NCBI GenBank assembly: GCA_037043015.1 | Contig: CM073324.1 | Location: 12,979,013-13,043,012 of the forward strand | Reading direction: 5' to 3' | From: Bryum argenteum | Taxonomy: Eukaryota; Streptophyta; Bryopsida; Bryales; Bryaceae | DNA length: 64,000 nucleotides | Part shown: in pieces, positions 39,699 to 50,980 of the stretch | Numbering within the stretch: position 1 is the first letter of the stretch | How the letters are laid out: each line of letters begins with the position of its first letter | Translations under genes and position numbers: made by a program | Notes under the pieces: model-generated | Seen by the model: only the letters and a program-made list of their open reading frames with translations | Database searches by the model: none | Told to the model about the DNA's origin: nothing

Positions 39699-40815
39699 TA
39701 TGCCACTTGAAGTCAATGTGCACATCTTCACTTGTATCCATATCTCCAAGAGAGCTTATGCATTTAAGTTTGAGGATTCTGCTCTCGATGTATATCATTG
39801 GATTGCACGCCAATGACATCCTACATGGAATGCGGCATGTTGCATGTCGTTGGAAAGCTATGAACCAATGCTTGCTATAAAAATGTTGAGGCTCATGATG
39901 AGAATCTATGGTTTAGGAAATATGGCTCCTTGAAGTGTAGGGACTTCGGAACATTGAGAATGTTGCCACCGAATGATCATAGCAACATATCTTCCTTGAG
40001 AAAGCTTCGATTGGGGCAAGTGGGTAGTCCATTGATTTGTACTTGAAGAGTAGATGTTGAAATTGGGCTCGCATGTTCCATTTGGTTACTTGAGCTAGGA
40101 GTTAGCGTGGAGGAAGTTACGGATCGTTTTTGAGACTAAGACAAAATTGGGTGGTCTTTCAAAAAAAAGTGTGTTGTGGAAGGTCCCTTGACACAAGAGG
40201 GTGGTCTCCCTCCTCACTTTCACATGGTGCTAGGGAGAGTCAAGGTGGTTTTAAGGGGTGAGGTTTGGGATGAGGCCTCACTCCTCCACTTTAGGGTAGT
40301 GTGAGGTGTTCTTGAGCATCCCAAAGCATCAGATTGAAAAGTATTCTGCTCCAAAATCCCTGCGAAAAATAGTGCCGATTTCCGGTAATGTCCCAAATAG
40401 AGTGGGAGACAAGGGTGGAAGGAGACTAGTGGAAAATTGGACAACAAGTAGGAGCAATTGGCTTCGGGGGTGAGTAATGCCACTCTTGGGAGCTTGGACA
40501 TCTGTAGAAGGCTGCCCCGTGCGATCAAGTGGCACGCCTATGTGTTTTGTGGGAGTTCCGATTATGAAGTCGGGGGAATCAAGATAGATTAACGACCTTG
40601 ACTAGAAGTGGTGCTAACATTGTGTGTGCGTGACATGTGGAGTGTCAGCTAAGTTGTGGCTGGTTCCTACTTACAAAGCTTTCATTCTGCAACGAAGTAA
40701 GGCTTACTAAATGAAAAGAGCTAGGAGTAATTAGGGATGTGACAAGCTTTGTTGGTAGAAATTTTACTGAAAGTGGAAATGATAAAATTTTATGTCTGAT
40801 ATAAGTACCAATACT
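39699..40815. other. Spacer between transposons, no gene recognised
   Basis: Mixed sequence with short frames on the minus strand at about 40220-40535 that show no recognisable family. Nothing further can be supported. Confidence 0.3.
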
Positions 40816-41558
40816 TTAACCCCTAAATAACCTTGTGTTTTTTGAGAGCTTGAAACTTCAAATTATGATTTTCCACCTGTATGTACTACCATGGGTCTGA
40901 ACTATTTTTGTTTTTACTTTTTCTAATTTTTAACCATAAGATCTTAAACTTATTCCTAATTACTATTTGAAAAATTGACCGTTGGATGTTTTCATTTGCA
41001 AAATTATAACACCCAAAGTTTGTGCAAGAGTTCTTTTGGGCATTGCTCATGAGACATTGACTCAATGGTGCAAGGAGAAACTTGAAGATTGTTATCCAGG
41101 ACACCTTGGTCTTATGTTTTTCCATGTAGATAATCAAGTTGGGTACGCTCATACAAAATTTTAGAGAATCATTCGTCTCTTTTGACCTTCATGCAAATTT
41201 TTTATTAGAAGAAGGTCTCAAGACAACAATATAGAAAAACATGCACCAAGTAAGATAGAATTATTACTGAAAAGTGTTGAACACTGAGTAGGTGCCTTTA
41301 TCAGTTTGGGAATCTTGAGGGGAAAAAACTGAAAAAATTCTATAAATCTCAACTTTTGACAAATTTTGGGAGAAAAAATTGTAAAATTACTAAAAATTCT
41401 TTGGATTGTTTTTGAAGTTTTTAGAGGGTGCCCTTGTAAAATTAGTAAACACTTTGACTTGGGTCACTTTGGAACATGAGTAGTGGCTTAATTATGAACA
41501 TGTTCTTAAAAATAATAATAATAATAAATTAAAAAATTAAAAAATTAAAAATTAAAAA

Positions 41559-41632
<74 letters not shown>

Positions 41633-41848
41633 CTAAGATTTGCCCTTTTGAAACTTAAAACCTAAGATTTACATATGGAGGTTTTAAAATTGACATTTAG
41701 CTTTGCAAATTTTACCACAGACATTTTGAGGTATAGGGAGCACCAAGTAAAGCTTTTAAGCAAAATTATAAATTTTTACCCTTTCAAATGGGCTCCGAAG
41801 ATCCAAAACACCCATTTCGGCTTTCGAGGATCTTTAGGGTCGGGTTAA
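40816..41848. mobile_element. Type D TTAA-bounded element, copy 1
   Basis: Begins TTAACCCCTAAATAACC and ends TTTAGGGTCGGGTTAA. It aligns along most of its length with 43264-44201: 'ggcattgctcatgagacattg'-type text, 'gtaggtgcctttat', 'acttgggtcactttggaac', 'ttttaccaca'. It is about 95 bp longer than copy 2, largely because of an AT microsatellite. Short open frames (ILLGIAHETLTQWCKEK-like and its counterpart at 43473) are degenerate and not convincing genes. Confidence 0.75.
41563..41630. repeat. (AT)n microsatellite
   Basis: About 34 uninterrupted AT units inside the type D element. The corresponding place in the other copy (about 43990) has only A-rich sequence, so the array expanded after insertion. 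Confidence 0.95.
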
Positions 41849-41889
41849 GATCTCTGAATCCATGAGGCTTTATTGCTCAAGTTTTGGTC

Positions 41890-42530
41890 CACATAATCTA
41901 CAATTACAATTAGTCCACATAAACTACAACTACAATTAGTCCACATAATCTACAATTACAAAAAGTCCACAGAGATAGATAGAAACTCCAGTCCTTTCTA
42001 AAGGGCCGGCGTGAATGAAGTGTCGGTTCGTAATGCTAATATCCCGATGGCCACCGGACAAGGGGAGATTGGAACAATACTACTTCCCCCTCTCGAGGGT
42101 GGACACTATAGCTATGCTAGTTTCTAGCCTAGTTACTAGTGCCTTGAAGATACTTGACATAGTATCCCCCCAAAGGACTTTGAGGTACCCATACAACAAG
42201 GTCCACGGACCTCCCACAATAGTTGGGTGGACTATAGTGGTGAGCACCAGGTTGGCATGGGGAATAGAACCCACGACCTCCTCATTGGGGGCCTAAGCCC
42301 TAACCACCAAGCCAAGGCTTGTGGTGCCTGAAAAAGAAAAATAAAAAAAATAAAAAATAAATTTAAATATTTTTTAAAAAAAGAAAAAAAAAAGAAAAAA
42401 GTCCACATGATCTACAATTACAAAAAGTCCACTTAATCTTCAATTACAAAAAGTCCACAACACGATTGTACCCTTATGATCTACAATTACAATTAGTCCA
42501 CAACACGATTGTACCCTTGGAATCCAAATA
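41890..42530. repeat. Tandem array of ~24-bp AGTCCACATAATCTACAATTACAA units split by a SINE
   Basis: Three units to the left of the SINE (from about 41891) and about five to the right (42400-42510) share AGTCCACA and TCTACAATTACAA. Two also carry 'cacaacacgattgtaccctt'. The SINE (41996-42331) sits in the middle, so the array existed before it inserted. Confidence 0.75.
41996..42331 (-). mobile_element. tRNA-derived SINE (family G), copy 1
   Basis: Read on the minus strand, the 5' part begins GGCACCACAAGCCTTGG. It carries a box A-like TGGCTTGGTGGTTAGGG (about 42298-42314) and a box B-like GTGGGTTCTATTCCCC (about 42258-42273), spaced as in a tRNA. The 3' end finishes in CTTTAGAAAGG and (CTAT)n. 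A second copy at 46090-46694 and a tail fragment at 59693-59735 share it. The copy is complete and carries no insertion, which makes it the empty-site reference for the MITE in copy 2. Confidence 0.75.
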
Positions 42531-43263
42531 ATTTACCTTTATTTTATTTTATCCCACGATACAAAATTTTGAAATATCCTTTTCACTAAAACAAAAAGGT
42601 AAGGACGTTTAGAGCTTAAAGATTAAGAGCCTAACGTTTACTTGCCTCAAAACTCTAGAAAGTCTCAAAACTACCGAAAATCACCATTTTTTAATGCAAG
42701 GTGAAAACTTTCAGATTTTGACATACTTTTTGTTATATAACCATAGGATCTAGTACCTAACATGTACTTGTATAAATGTATAGCAAATCTCAAATCCAAA
42801 TTCTATAGCAATCTTCAGCTGAATGTAAAGAATTAAAGACTGACCAAACCCCAATGAACTCAAACCTGGCCCCACTCAACTTTCCGGGTTAATCAAACAT
42901 TCCTCAGTATCAAAATATGAAAAAATAAATAAAATGAAAAGAATTTCAAATCACACGTAATCTAGGGAAGAGTGCTAAATAATGTAACAATACTGATAAT
43001 GGACCATTACTGTTGGACTACCTAAACGCGTCAGGGGACCTAAAAGCGCACTCTACCTCATTTGTAGATTGTGAAAATACAGATGTACCTCATTTGTATA
43101 TAACGCAATTGGGTCAAATCTTACTTAGCACTTTGGAATTTTGTATAAAATTCACAAATGCGAATTACATGTTGCAAATTTTTGCAATTCTCCTGAAAAC
43201 CTATTTCGAATGTGGTCATAATTTTATTTTGAATTTACTAGTGCTAAAAATAGGTCAGATCTC
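42531..43263. other. AT-rich spacer, no gene recognised
   Basis: No conserved frame or clear repeat structure. Some words ('ctcaaaactctag', 'aatcaccatttt') resemble the interiors of nearby TTAA elements. Confidence 0.3.
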
Positions 43264-44201
43264 TTAACCCCTAAAAATCCAAGCGTTTTTTGGACTTCCA
43301 AAACCAAAAACTGCGATTTTCTACCACCTTGTTCGAATTGAGACATGGTCAAAATTTTTATTGTTTAAATGTACTTTCAACCGTAAGATCTCAAACCTAC
43401 CTACTGTCACTACTACCATGTGAAATTTCAATTGTCGGATCTTTATCATTTGTGAGATCATAACATTCAAAGTTGGTGCAAAAGTTTTTTCGGGCATTGC
43501 TTGTGAGACATTGTTTCCATGGAGCAAAGAGAAAATTGAAAATTGTTACCCCAAACATAATTCCCATATTTTTTTTCATATGGGTAATCAAGATGGATAC
43601 GCTCATGCAAAATTTTGGAAACTCACTCCATTTTGTGACCTTCAGGCAAATTATTTCGTAAAAGAAGGTCTAAAAACAATGATATAGTAAAACATGCATT
43701 TCATTTGATATATTTGGCTTAATCAAAGATCCCAACGGCGAGTAGGTGCCTTTATGAGTTTGTGAAATTTAAGAAAAAAAAAAATAGGAAAATTCCAAAA
43801 CCTTAAATTTTGACAAATTTTATAAGAGTTAATTCAGAAATTACTAGAAATTGTGAAGATTGTTCTTGTAACTTTTGAGGGCTACCCTTGTGAAATTGAC
43901 AAACTTTTTGACTTGGGTCACTTTGGAACTCAAGTAGTGATTTGTTCATGAACACATCTCCAAAAAAAAAATTCAAAAAAAGACTAAATTTAAGCTGCCC
44001 TTTTTGGACTTCAAACCTAAAATTTCTAGATGAAGGTTCAAAAATTTGGAATTTGGATTTGAAAATTTTACCACATGCACTTTGCGGTGTAAGGAGCACC
44101 CAGTATAAATTTTAGGAAAAAATATTACTTTTAGCCCCTTCATCTAGGATGCCCGAAATAGGAAACCTCCACTTTGGTGGCCGTGGATCTTTAGGGGTTA
44201 A
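43264..44201. mobile_element. Type D TTAA-bounded element, copy 2
   Basis: A 938-bp element with clean ends TTAACCCCTAAAAATCC and GGATCTTTAGGGGTTAA. The inner motif 'aaccgtaagatctcaaa' is shared with type C and 'gtgagatcataacattcaaag' with type D copy 1. No transposase remnant seen. This is the longest clean member of the group in the window. Confidence 0.8.
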
Positions 44202-44204
44202 CTT

Positions 44205-44480
44205 GGTGCTTTTAGGACACTCAACCTTAGGTTTCTCAACCGAGAGGTACATAATAGCTCTACATTACAACAGTACCATGTACTTATCCCAAACCATATA
44301 ATTATCAAAATATGGCACCATCTTATAAACGTGTGTAAGTCCACCTTAAAAAATCCATAGGGGATTGTACAAGAGTCCAAAACTCATGAATCCACTTGGA
44401 CTACCCTCCCACTTACTTTCCCCATTCACAAAAATTACTCACATCAATTGCTTCACTCAAGATTAAGAAATCTAAAACTT
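44205..44480 (+). repeat. Dispersed repeat F, copy 3
   Basis: Starts next to the end of the type D element. It shares 'acataatagctctac', 'acagtaccatgtact', 'aagagtccaaaa' and 'cacaaaaattactcac' with the other F copies at 31.9 and 17.2 kb. More diverged than those two. Confidence 0.55.
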
Positions 44481-44874
44481 GAGCCATTTTTAAGCACACT
44501 CTCACTCTCGAGTAGCATCCGGGAAGAACCTAAGGCTAATACAAATGCACCCTATGAAAATTGTGAAATAGCCTACAAAATTTTAAAAGTGTAGGACGTA
44601 AAACCTAAGAAAATTTAGAAGCATTGGATTTTAGCCTCTCCAATAAAAAAAATGTAGGATTTTTTGCCTATATATATTACAAAAGAGGGGATTTTAGCCA
44701 ATCATAATTCTCCAATGTAGGAAATCAACTTGTCCAAATATGGATCCCTAGGCTCATACCTAGAGCTATTGGGTGTGCCACGGACATCAATATCAATGAA
44801 ACCCTAGTAATTAGAAACCCTCACAACCTCACCTAGTAACTTGCAACAGCGTTGCCCTATCTTCGTCCTCCCCG
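44481..44874. other. AT-rich spacer, no gene recognised
   Basis: No gene or clear repeat. The right end leads into the possible gene fragment at 44875. Confidence 0.25.
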
Positions 44875-45036
44875 CTAGCTTCCTTCTCCCGCTTGTTTGA
44901 GCCGCGATCTTGCAAATTGTTCTTGGCTTATGGCATTCTTGATATCTAACCTTGCCACCCTAGAAGCCACTTCTTCGCACACTAGCTTCTTGGTAGCACA
45001 CAAGGTGTGGTTCCTCTCCTTGATCTTTGAAACCTG
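44875..45036 (-). pseudogene. Possible decayed coding fragment of unknown family
   Basis: On the minus strand an AG acceptor (TTCCAG at about 45037-45042) is followed by an open frame reading VSKIKERNHTLCATKKLV, then a helical charged segment (VASRVARLDIKNAISQEQ), ending at a stop at 44875. Composition is more protein-like than the surroundings and coiled-coil in character, but no partner exons and no family were recognised. It may be a relic or a captured gene fragment in a transposon-rich zone. Confidence 0.3.
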
Positions 45037-45299
45037 GAACGAAAGGCAAATTTGGAGGAGTTGGGGGCGCTTGCAAATATTAGTTGCCGCTTGAACTTGG
45101 GCCGGGACGACGTCTTGCATGTTGGAGATCGATCAAGATGTAGTTGTAGGAGATGGTATGTTGGAGGTGGTATGGTTGTAGGAGATGATATGTTGGAGGT
45201 GAGAATCCTTGGCCATCAAGTGGATGATGGGCTACCAGGTACAATTCCTGCCAAGGATATTAATTATTTAATGAAGTAATATTGAATCCAAAACCTATT

Positions 45300-46089
45300 A
45301 CATTAAATTTTTGAAGGATTATGTACAACCTACTAAAATTTTGATTTGAAGGCAATTGGCCAGTAACTTAGAAATATTACAAGTTTTCAACCTACAAATT
45401 TTCATCATTGTATGATGTAGCCTATGCTCTTGCAGAAATAACCTATGCCCTTTTCTAGATGTAGGCAATTAACCTTTATATTTCAAAAAACTTCCGGAAC
45501 GCTGGTCTCGACGGCCGCGAACCTCTACAAATGTTCATGCATTGGACATTTGTACACCGCCCTTTCCAAAGGTGAAGGAGTAAAAACCAAGCACAAGAAT
45601 GAGGGAGAGCCTAAAAGAGGGCGATGAAAAGGGGCGGGGAGAATGAGGGTTGGTGGTGGTGCATCACGTGGAGATTGCTGCCCAAACCATGAGGCTCGTG
45701 TTGAGGAGAAGATCCAAATTCCATGGAAGAATCAAGCAGTTAGTAGCCCATATGGCAACTGGGCCTGAAGCCTTTTCGGGATTTTATGATTACATTATTG
45801 CCTCACTGCACAAACCCGGCATGTTGCCCAAGCATCTGCCTCCACCTCCTCCCCAAATATGCACCCCTGCCTCTCCATTCTCTACTCTTTTGATTTTTCT
45901 ATTTTGTCATGCAATTCTTCCACATTTGTTTCCTCATTCCTGGATTCTTTGCAAGTGCTGGTTTTTGTGTATTTTACTCGAGGAGATGTCTCTCCTTTCT
46001 TATTTTGATACCTCGTGTGTTGGGAGCCCATGTTCACGTGCTTAGTGTATGTGCGGATCAAATCGAAGGAGAGCAACTCCAACCTATTT
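45300..46089. other. Intergenic stretch with one weakly coding-like segment
   Basis: At 45650-45850 (+) an open frame reads MRLVLRRRSKFHGRIKQLVA and FSGFYDYIIASLHKPGMLP, with raised GC content. It lacks splice-consistent partners and a recognisable family. The rest of the interval shows nothing supportable. Confidence 0.25.
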
Positions 46090-46694
46090 AGAGGCTGGTG
46101 TGAATAGAGTGCTTGTTGGCGTTGTCCTTGAATGTATGCATGGAGACTGCCACATCAATGTGGGGACTACTAACCCCACTTGGAGTGAACACTATGCTAG
46201 TTTTTACGTGGTCACTAGGCAATGGGGGACTACTAATCTCTCTTGGAGTGAAGACTATGCTAGTTTCTACCTTGCCACTACACTAAATTTGATAATTAGT
46301 GTTAGATTATTATAAGATTTGAAAATGCTACAAGTTTTTACTTTTGTTTGAAAAAAATTACCAAGAGCATTGATTCTGATACTATATAAGGACCCCCATC
46401 TTGGCCAATACGGTGGGTAAAATTATTGAACAACAGTAAAAAACTTATAACATGTTTATGTAAATTAGTGTATCTAACACTAATTATCAAATTTAGTGTA
46501 GTGCCGTAGAGATACCTCACATGGTATCCTCCCAAAGGGCTTTGAGGTACCCATACAACAAGGTCCAAGAACCCCCACCCACCATTATTGGGTGGACTAT
46601 GGTGGTGAGCACCACGCTCGCATGGGAAATAGAACCTACGACCTCGTCATTGGGGGTCATGAGCCCTAAGCATCAAGCCAAGGCTTGTAGTGCC
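46090..46694 (-). mobile_element. tRNA-derived SINE (family G), copy 2, interrupted by a MITE
   Basis: Same 5' tRNA-like region as copy 1 (box A-like text near 46672-46685, box B-like text near 46627-46642), diverged by several percent. Two features set it apart. A local duplication of about 65 bp ('ggggactactaa...gctagttt' at about 46161 and 46226) lies in its 3' half, and the type H MITE at 46281-46498 is inserted in its body. Confidence 0.7.
46281..46498. mobile_element. Type H MITE (TA target), copy 2, nested in the SINE
   Basis: A 218-bp element with perfect terminal inverted repeats of about 28 bp (CACTAAATTTGATAATTA..., inverse at the right end), flanked by TA on both sides. The uninterrupted SINE at 42.1 kb has a single TA (42137-42138) at the same place, proving a TA duplication. 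The near-perfect ends suggest it is younger than copy 1 at 10529. Confidence 0.9.
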
Positions 46695-46699
46695 TTTAG

Positions 46700-49600
46700 C
46701 GGATCAACATGTGTTGTAAGCGTGTGTGTGGTCACTCATCCTCTTTACCATTTTGTTTTGCACATATTTTTTCTTTTGTGATGATGGGAAATGTTTTATC
46801 TTCTCAAGGAGAGAGAAGCCCAAATCAGGTTGATTTGCTGAGGAAAAAAATATGTTTTTTTTCAAGAGTTTAAAATTTTGACTTAATAGGTCTCAAGATG
46901 AGTATGGAGAAATCTGATAAAAATAATTGGTAGGCAAATCTTTGTAAACAAGATCCTACGCTTGGATCTTCCATAATCAATTTTGAAAAGTACTCTTTGT
47001 TTATGGATTTTACCTATGGTTGTCTTGAAGGTCACTGTAGAGCTTCTCCTTTAGGAGTTAATACTACGTAATAACTAAAAAGTTTTGTACGAAGGTAATA
47101 TATATGTTTTTGGATTGTTTGGCATTTTATGGTAATAAGAATTCATCAACATCAAAGTGTTGAAGTCCTAAAAATCATTTGACTCCATGAACAATTGTCA
47201 GAATTAACTAGCATCGAAGATAGTTTAGATTATTGGTTAAACAAACTTGAAATCTCATATAAATGCAAGATTCATTGAGAGGAAATCTCTCCTTACAAGT
47301 TATTTTTGTGTTTTTTTTAAAGTATGTTTTTACTTTAATAAAAATATCAACAATATCTTATTTTGGAAGGTGTGTCAATGTTTGGTTTGCCAATGTGCAA
47401 CCCATGTCTTTATAATCATCATATATATGATGATTAACTTCTAAACATGTATAGCTATTTTTAGCATAAACCCCAATATTCATAATAGTGGCATAGACGA
47501 AGCAAAGGTAAGTTATATAAATCTCAACAATACTATTTTGTAATAGACTTATTGTAGGTTATGTGGACCAGATTGATATGAGGCCTTACAAATTGCAAGA
47601 TCATTAAATATTAGTGTTCAAGAAGGATAATGGCATTTTATTGTTATCCCTTCACATTGGAAATACATACATAATGCAATCAAAGAATGAACAACTAGCA
47701 AGTTCATTATATTCATCCTAAAAACCCTCTTGTATTCAAAAAATCACGAATACAATACTTCTAAGCTCAAACAGTAGCCTTGCATTGCTAAAAACAATCC
47801 AAAACTTACAAATGAAAGAGTTAAAAACTGAACCTCTTGCACTAAACTGAATGCGAGATCTTCCTTACATCTTCAATTGAGCAAAGATTTTTACCACAAA
47901 AACTAGATTCAACTTGAAATTCTACCCAACAATGAAGGCAAGATTCTAAAGGCATGAATATGTAACTGAATGCATCATATTGAACAAGCAATACCCTAGT
48001 CAGGTCGATGGACGTACCCCACTTTGGACGAGAATCCTACAAACAAATGAACATGACTTTTGCAAATTAAATCCAACTTGAACAACATGGCTATTCTATA
48101 GGATATGAAAAGGTGAACACCGCTTTGAGCACTTGAATAACCTTACCAGAGTTGAGAAGTGATAGCTCATAGTTGAGAACCCATTGGAGGTGGGCATGCA
48201 TTTTTGTAGGATTATTGTATTTTAAGTGCTTTCAAGGCACATATAGACCACCTTTCAATGAATGTATCTAAAAAAAGCCTTGACCCAATTGAAGCTCTGT
48301 AACCGGCTACCTCCTAAATACTCCATTCCACTTTCTCAAAACTCCATCTCCATATGTGAAATGTTAGATCCACTTAGTCTGGAATTGGTCGTCATGTTGA
48401 CTGAGGTATTGGTTGCTTATATGATGAGGGAATGACAACTTCAAAGAAGCTGGAATGCCTCAAATTCAAATCACCAACTTGGGAGGATAGGTGAAGTGCA
48501 AATTTTGTTGTAACATATTGAGATAAGACCAATGACCTAGGAACTTCTTGATAATAACTGTGTAAGTTAGAGTTCATCTCGAATTTATCTCAAGTTCATT
48601 CATAATTGAACCTAGAGATTGATAATAACTATGTAAGTCCCAACCAACCAAGTTAGTAGGTTGAGTTATGCACAAGTAGTATAGTAAGTAAGGTTGAGCT
48701 AACAAGAGTTACACAAGTAGTATCAATTCTTGTTGGTTGGACCTCCTGAATGTATATAAGGATGGACCATGGGTAATAAGAGCTCACTTCTTTCTTGCAA
48801 TTATGATTACTTTCTCTCCTCTCAACATAACTCAAGATCAACCGCCCTATTCCTGTGCATATAAGCAACTCTCACAGTACTTCACAATACGGAATATGAT
48901 TTTTTTTCTTCTTCTCAATTAGGAAATACAACATAAAATGAAATATGGGAATGGGAACTTGATAATGGGCCATTGACCATAGATCAATATTGCAAACACT
49001 AACATGTATCCTACTGTACACACTATTACATAAAAAACACTAATTTCCAGTTGATAAAACACTGATTTTAACCCAATTAAGAAAATAAAAAAAGAAAAAC
49101 GAACAATCGGCACAATACGTCCTCAAATACCTCGTTGTCCGTTCACATACTTTCCATTTTTTTAATCAAAAAATCAATGTATTAATCAAGTGAAGACATG
49201 CAAAGGCTTTTTGTTGGTGTTATGGGCCTCTAATTGCTGTAGTTCTTTTCTCCGTGGCCTTGATTTGGCCATCGATTTGCAAGGTGTGTCCTCAATCGAA
49301 TTGTCCACATCGATGTTGTTGCATGGGAGATTCATAAAGAAACAATGAGACTTTTACTATTAATAAGCTCCGGTTTGCTTACAGGCTCAGAAGCATAAGC
49401 ATTTAAAATGTGTGAACCCAATTTGCATGAAAAAGGAGAAAAAGGGGATCGCATTCCCCACCTTTTCAATCACTAAAAGGAAAAGTCCGCATAAGCAACA
49501 GAATATCTAATTACTGAATAGTATCGTCTGCCCGGCCTGTTCGATGGAACTTTCTAACATGACTGTTGCAATGAAATTATGGATCGGTTAAATGAGGTGA

Positions 49601-50980
49601 TGTGGTGATCTTAGAGACAGTCGTTGAAAAGATCATTCAACCTCCTTCCTCCGTCCATGTACTTTACCTTCGAACGATATCCAAATTTGGCATCATGGTA
49701 CTTTTGACACAAACAAAATGATTTCATTGATTGTAAAGGTTAGGAACCCATGTTCTTTCTTTTTCTCAATGAATGAATGTAGTTCAGCAGACTACAGCAC
49801 TACATTTCTCTCTTGTCTTCACAAGAAAAGAAAACTCCGTCAAATTTCCACCTGCATCAAAATCCCACTCGCATCAAACACATAGAAGTGACTTTCCATT
49901 CTTCATCGTCTATACACACAATTTTCTCTAAAGTGTTGTAAAATAGAATTCAAGGTAAGAATTTTAGATGTCGATGGTACAACATGATTAAAATTTGTGT
50001 AAATCGAATATGGGAAGCCTTGTCGAATGGTGCTTACGGGATGGATACTGTACTATATGATGAAACTTACCCTTCTCTTTTGCTGAGTTTCAAGAATGCC
50101 TTCGGAGTTTCTTGCCTTTCTAGCAAATCTAAAATCTTCTTAGTTGAATGGAGTGTGCAGACTTTTCAACTCAGTAATTAGGTTACTTTGGTGCGGTTAG
50201 GCAGGAAGTGTTTCGTCAGCTGCTGAAGAGAGGGCGGAAATGACTCGTCATGTTCTGGTTCTCAAGGGCCTTGTTGTTCCATTTATGATCCTCAAGGTCA
50301 TTTTTTTATTGGAAAAATACAAAAATACCTACACCCCCATTTTACCCCAGGGACTCTCCGATTTGGCAGGATATCCCCACGCTGGGACTTACCAGGCGTG
50401 GGGTCTTGGATGAATCTTGTCAGGGCCTGCAAGGGTGAGGGGTAAAAGCCCCCTATTTTTTTGTTGTTGATTGGAAAAATGAGACTCCTTGAACTAATGT
50501 GGGGTCTCTGATTCCAAATATAAACTCAGAAAAAAGAAAATAGGGCCGCAGGCTCTTTTTTAAAAAAGTAGGGAAAGAAGGCTCGAGGCATGGTAAGGTC
50601 CCAGCTTGGGGGATGTCCTGTCCACGCCCGGACTCTCCTTGATTTTTTAACCAATCAATTGTGGAAAATACAGTCCTTAGAACTTCCACGGAGCGATGCG
50701 ACAGAATAGGAGAAACCCTTTTATTAGGCCCGTCCAAAAATAGCAATCATAGGGGAGAACGTGGATTGGATTTGGTCCCAGCCAGCAGCATCAGTGACAA
50801 GGGGAGGCAAAGGTGCCACTCGTGGAACACAACATTCATAAGTGGCCTGCAGCTGGACGTGAATAGAAAGCCCGTCCATCGCGCCCCAGCTGAGACAGAG
50901 TGACTTGTTTGCTGCACCTTGTTTGCTTAATATCGTAGTTTTTTCAATACCAGGACTGCTTCTCAATCAGATTGATAGAC
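46700..50980. other. Long intergenic stretch without a gene
   Basis: AT-rich from 46700 to about 50180, with only short chance frames. From about 50300 the GC content rises ('ccccacgctgggacttaccaggcg' near 50370 and 'cttgggggatgtcctgtcc' near 50606 may be related inverted words). The last 200-300 bp should hold the promoter of the Bet v 1-like gene. No TATA box, RNA gene or defined repeat was identified. Confidence 0.35.

Noticed and set aside
42258-42331. A functional tRNA gene
   Set aside because: Box A and B are present, but the acceptor stem and anticodon arm do not fold, and the sequence continues into a repeated body. It is the head of a SINE.
41890-42530. Repeat and spacer pattern resembling a CRISPR array
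   Set aside because: The units are direct tandem repeats with irregular spacing in plant nuclear DNA, without unique uniform spacers.
50972-50980. Upstream TTG start for the Bet v 1-like protein
   Set aside because: A eukaryotic nuclear gene should use the ATG at 50981. The upstream codons are in the 5' UTR.
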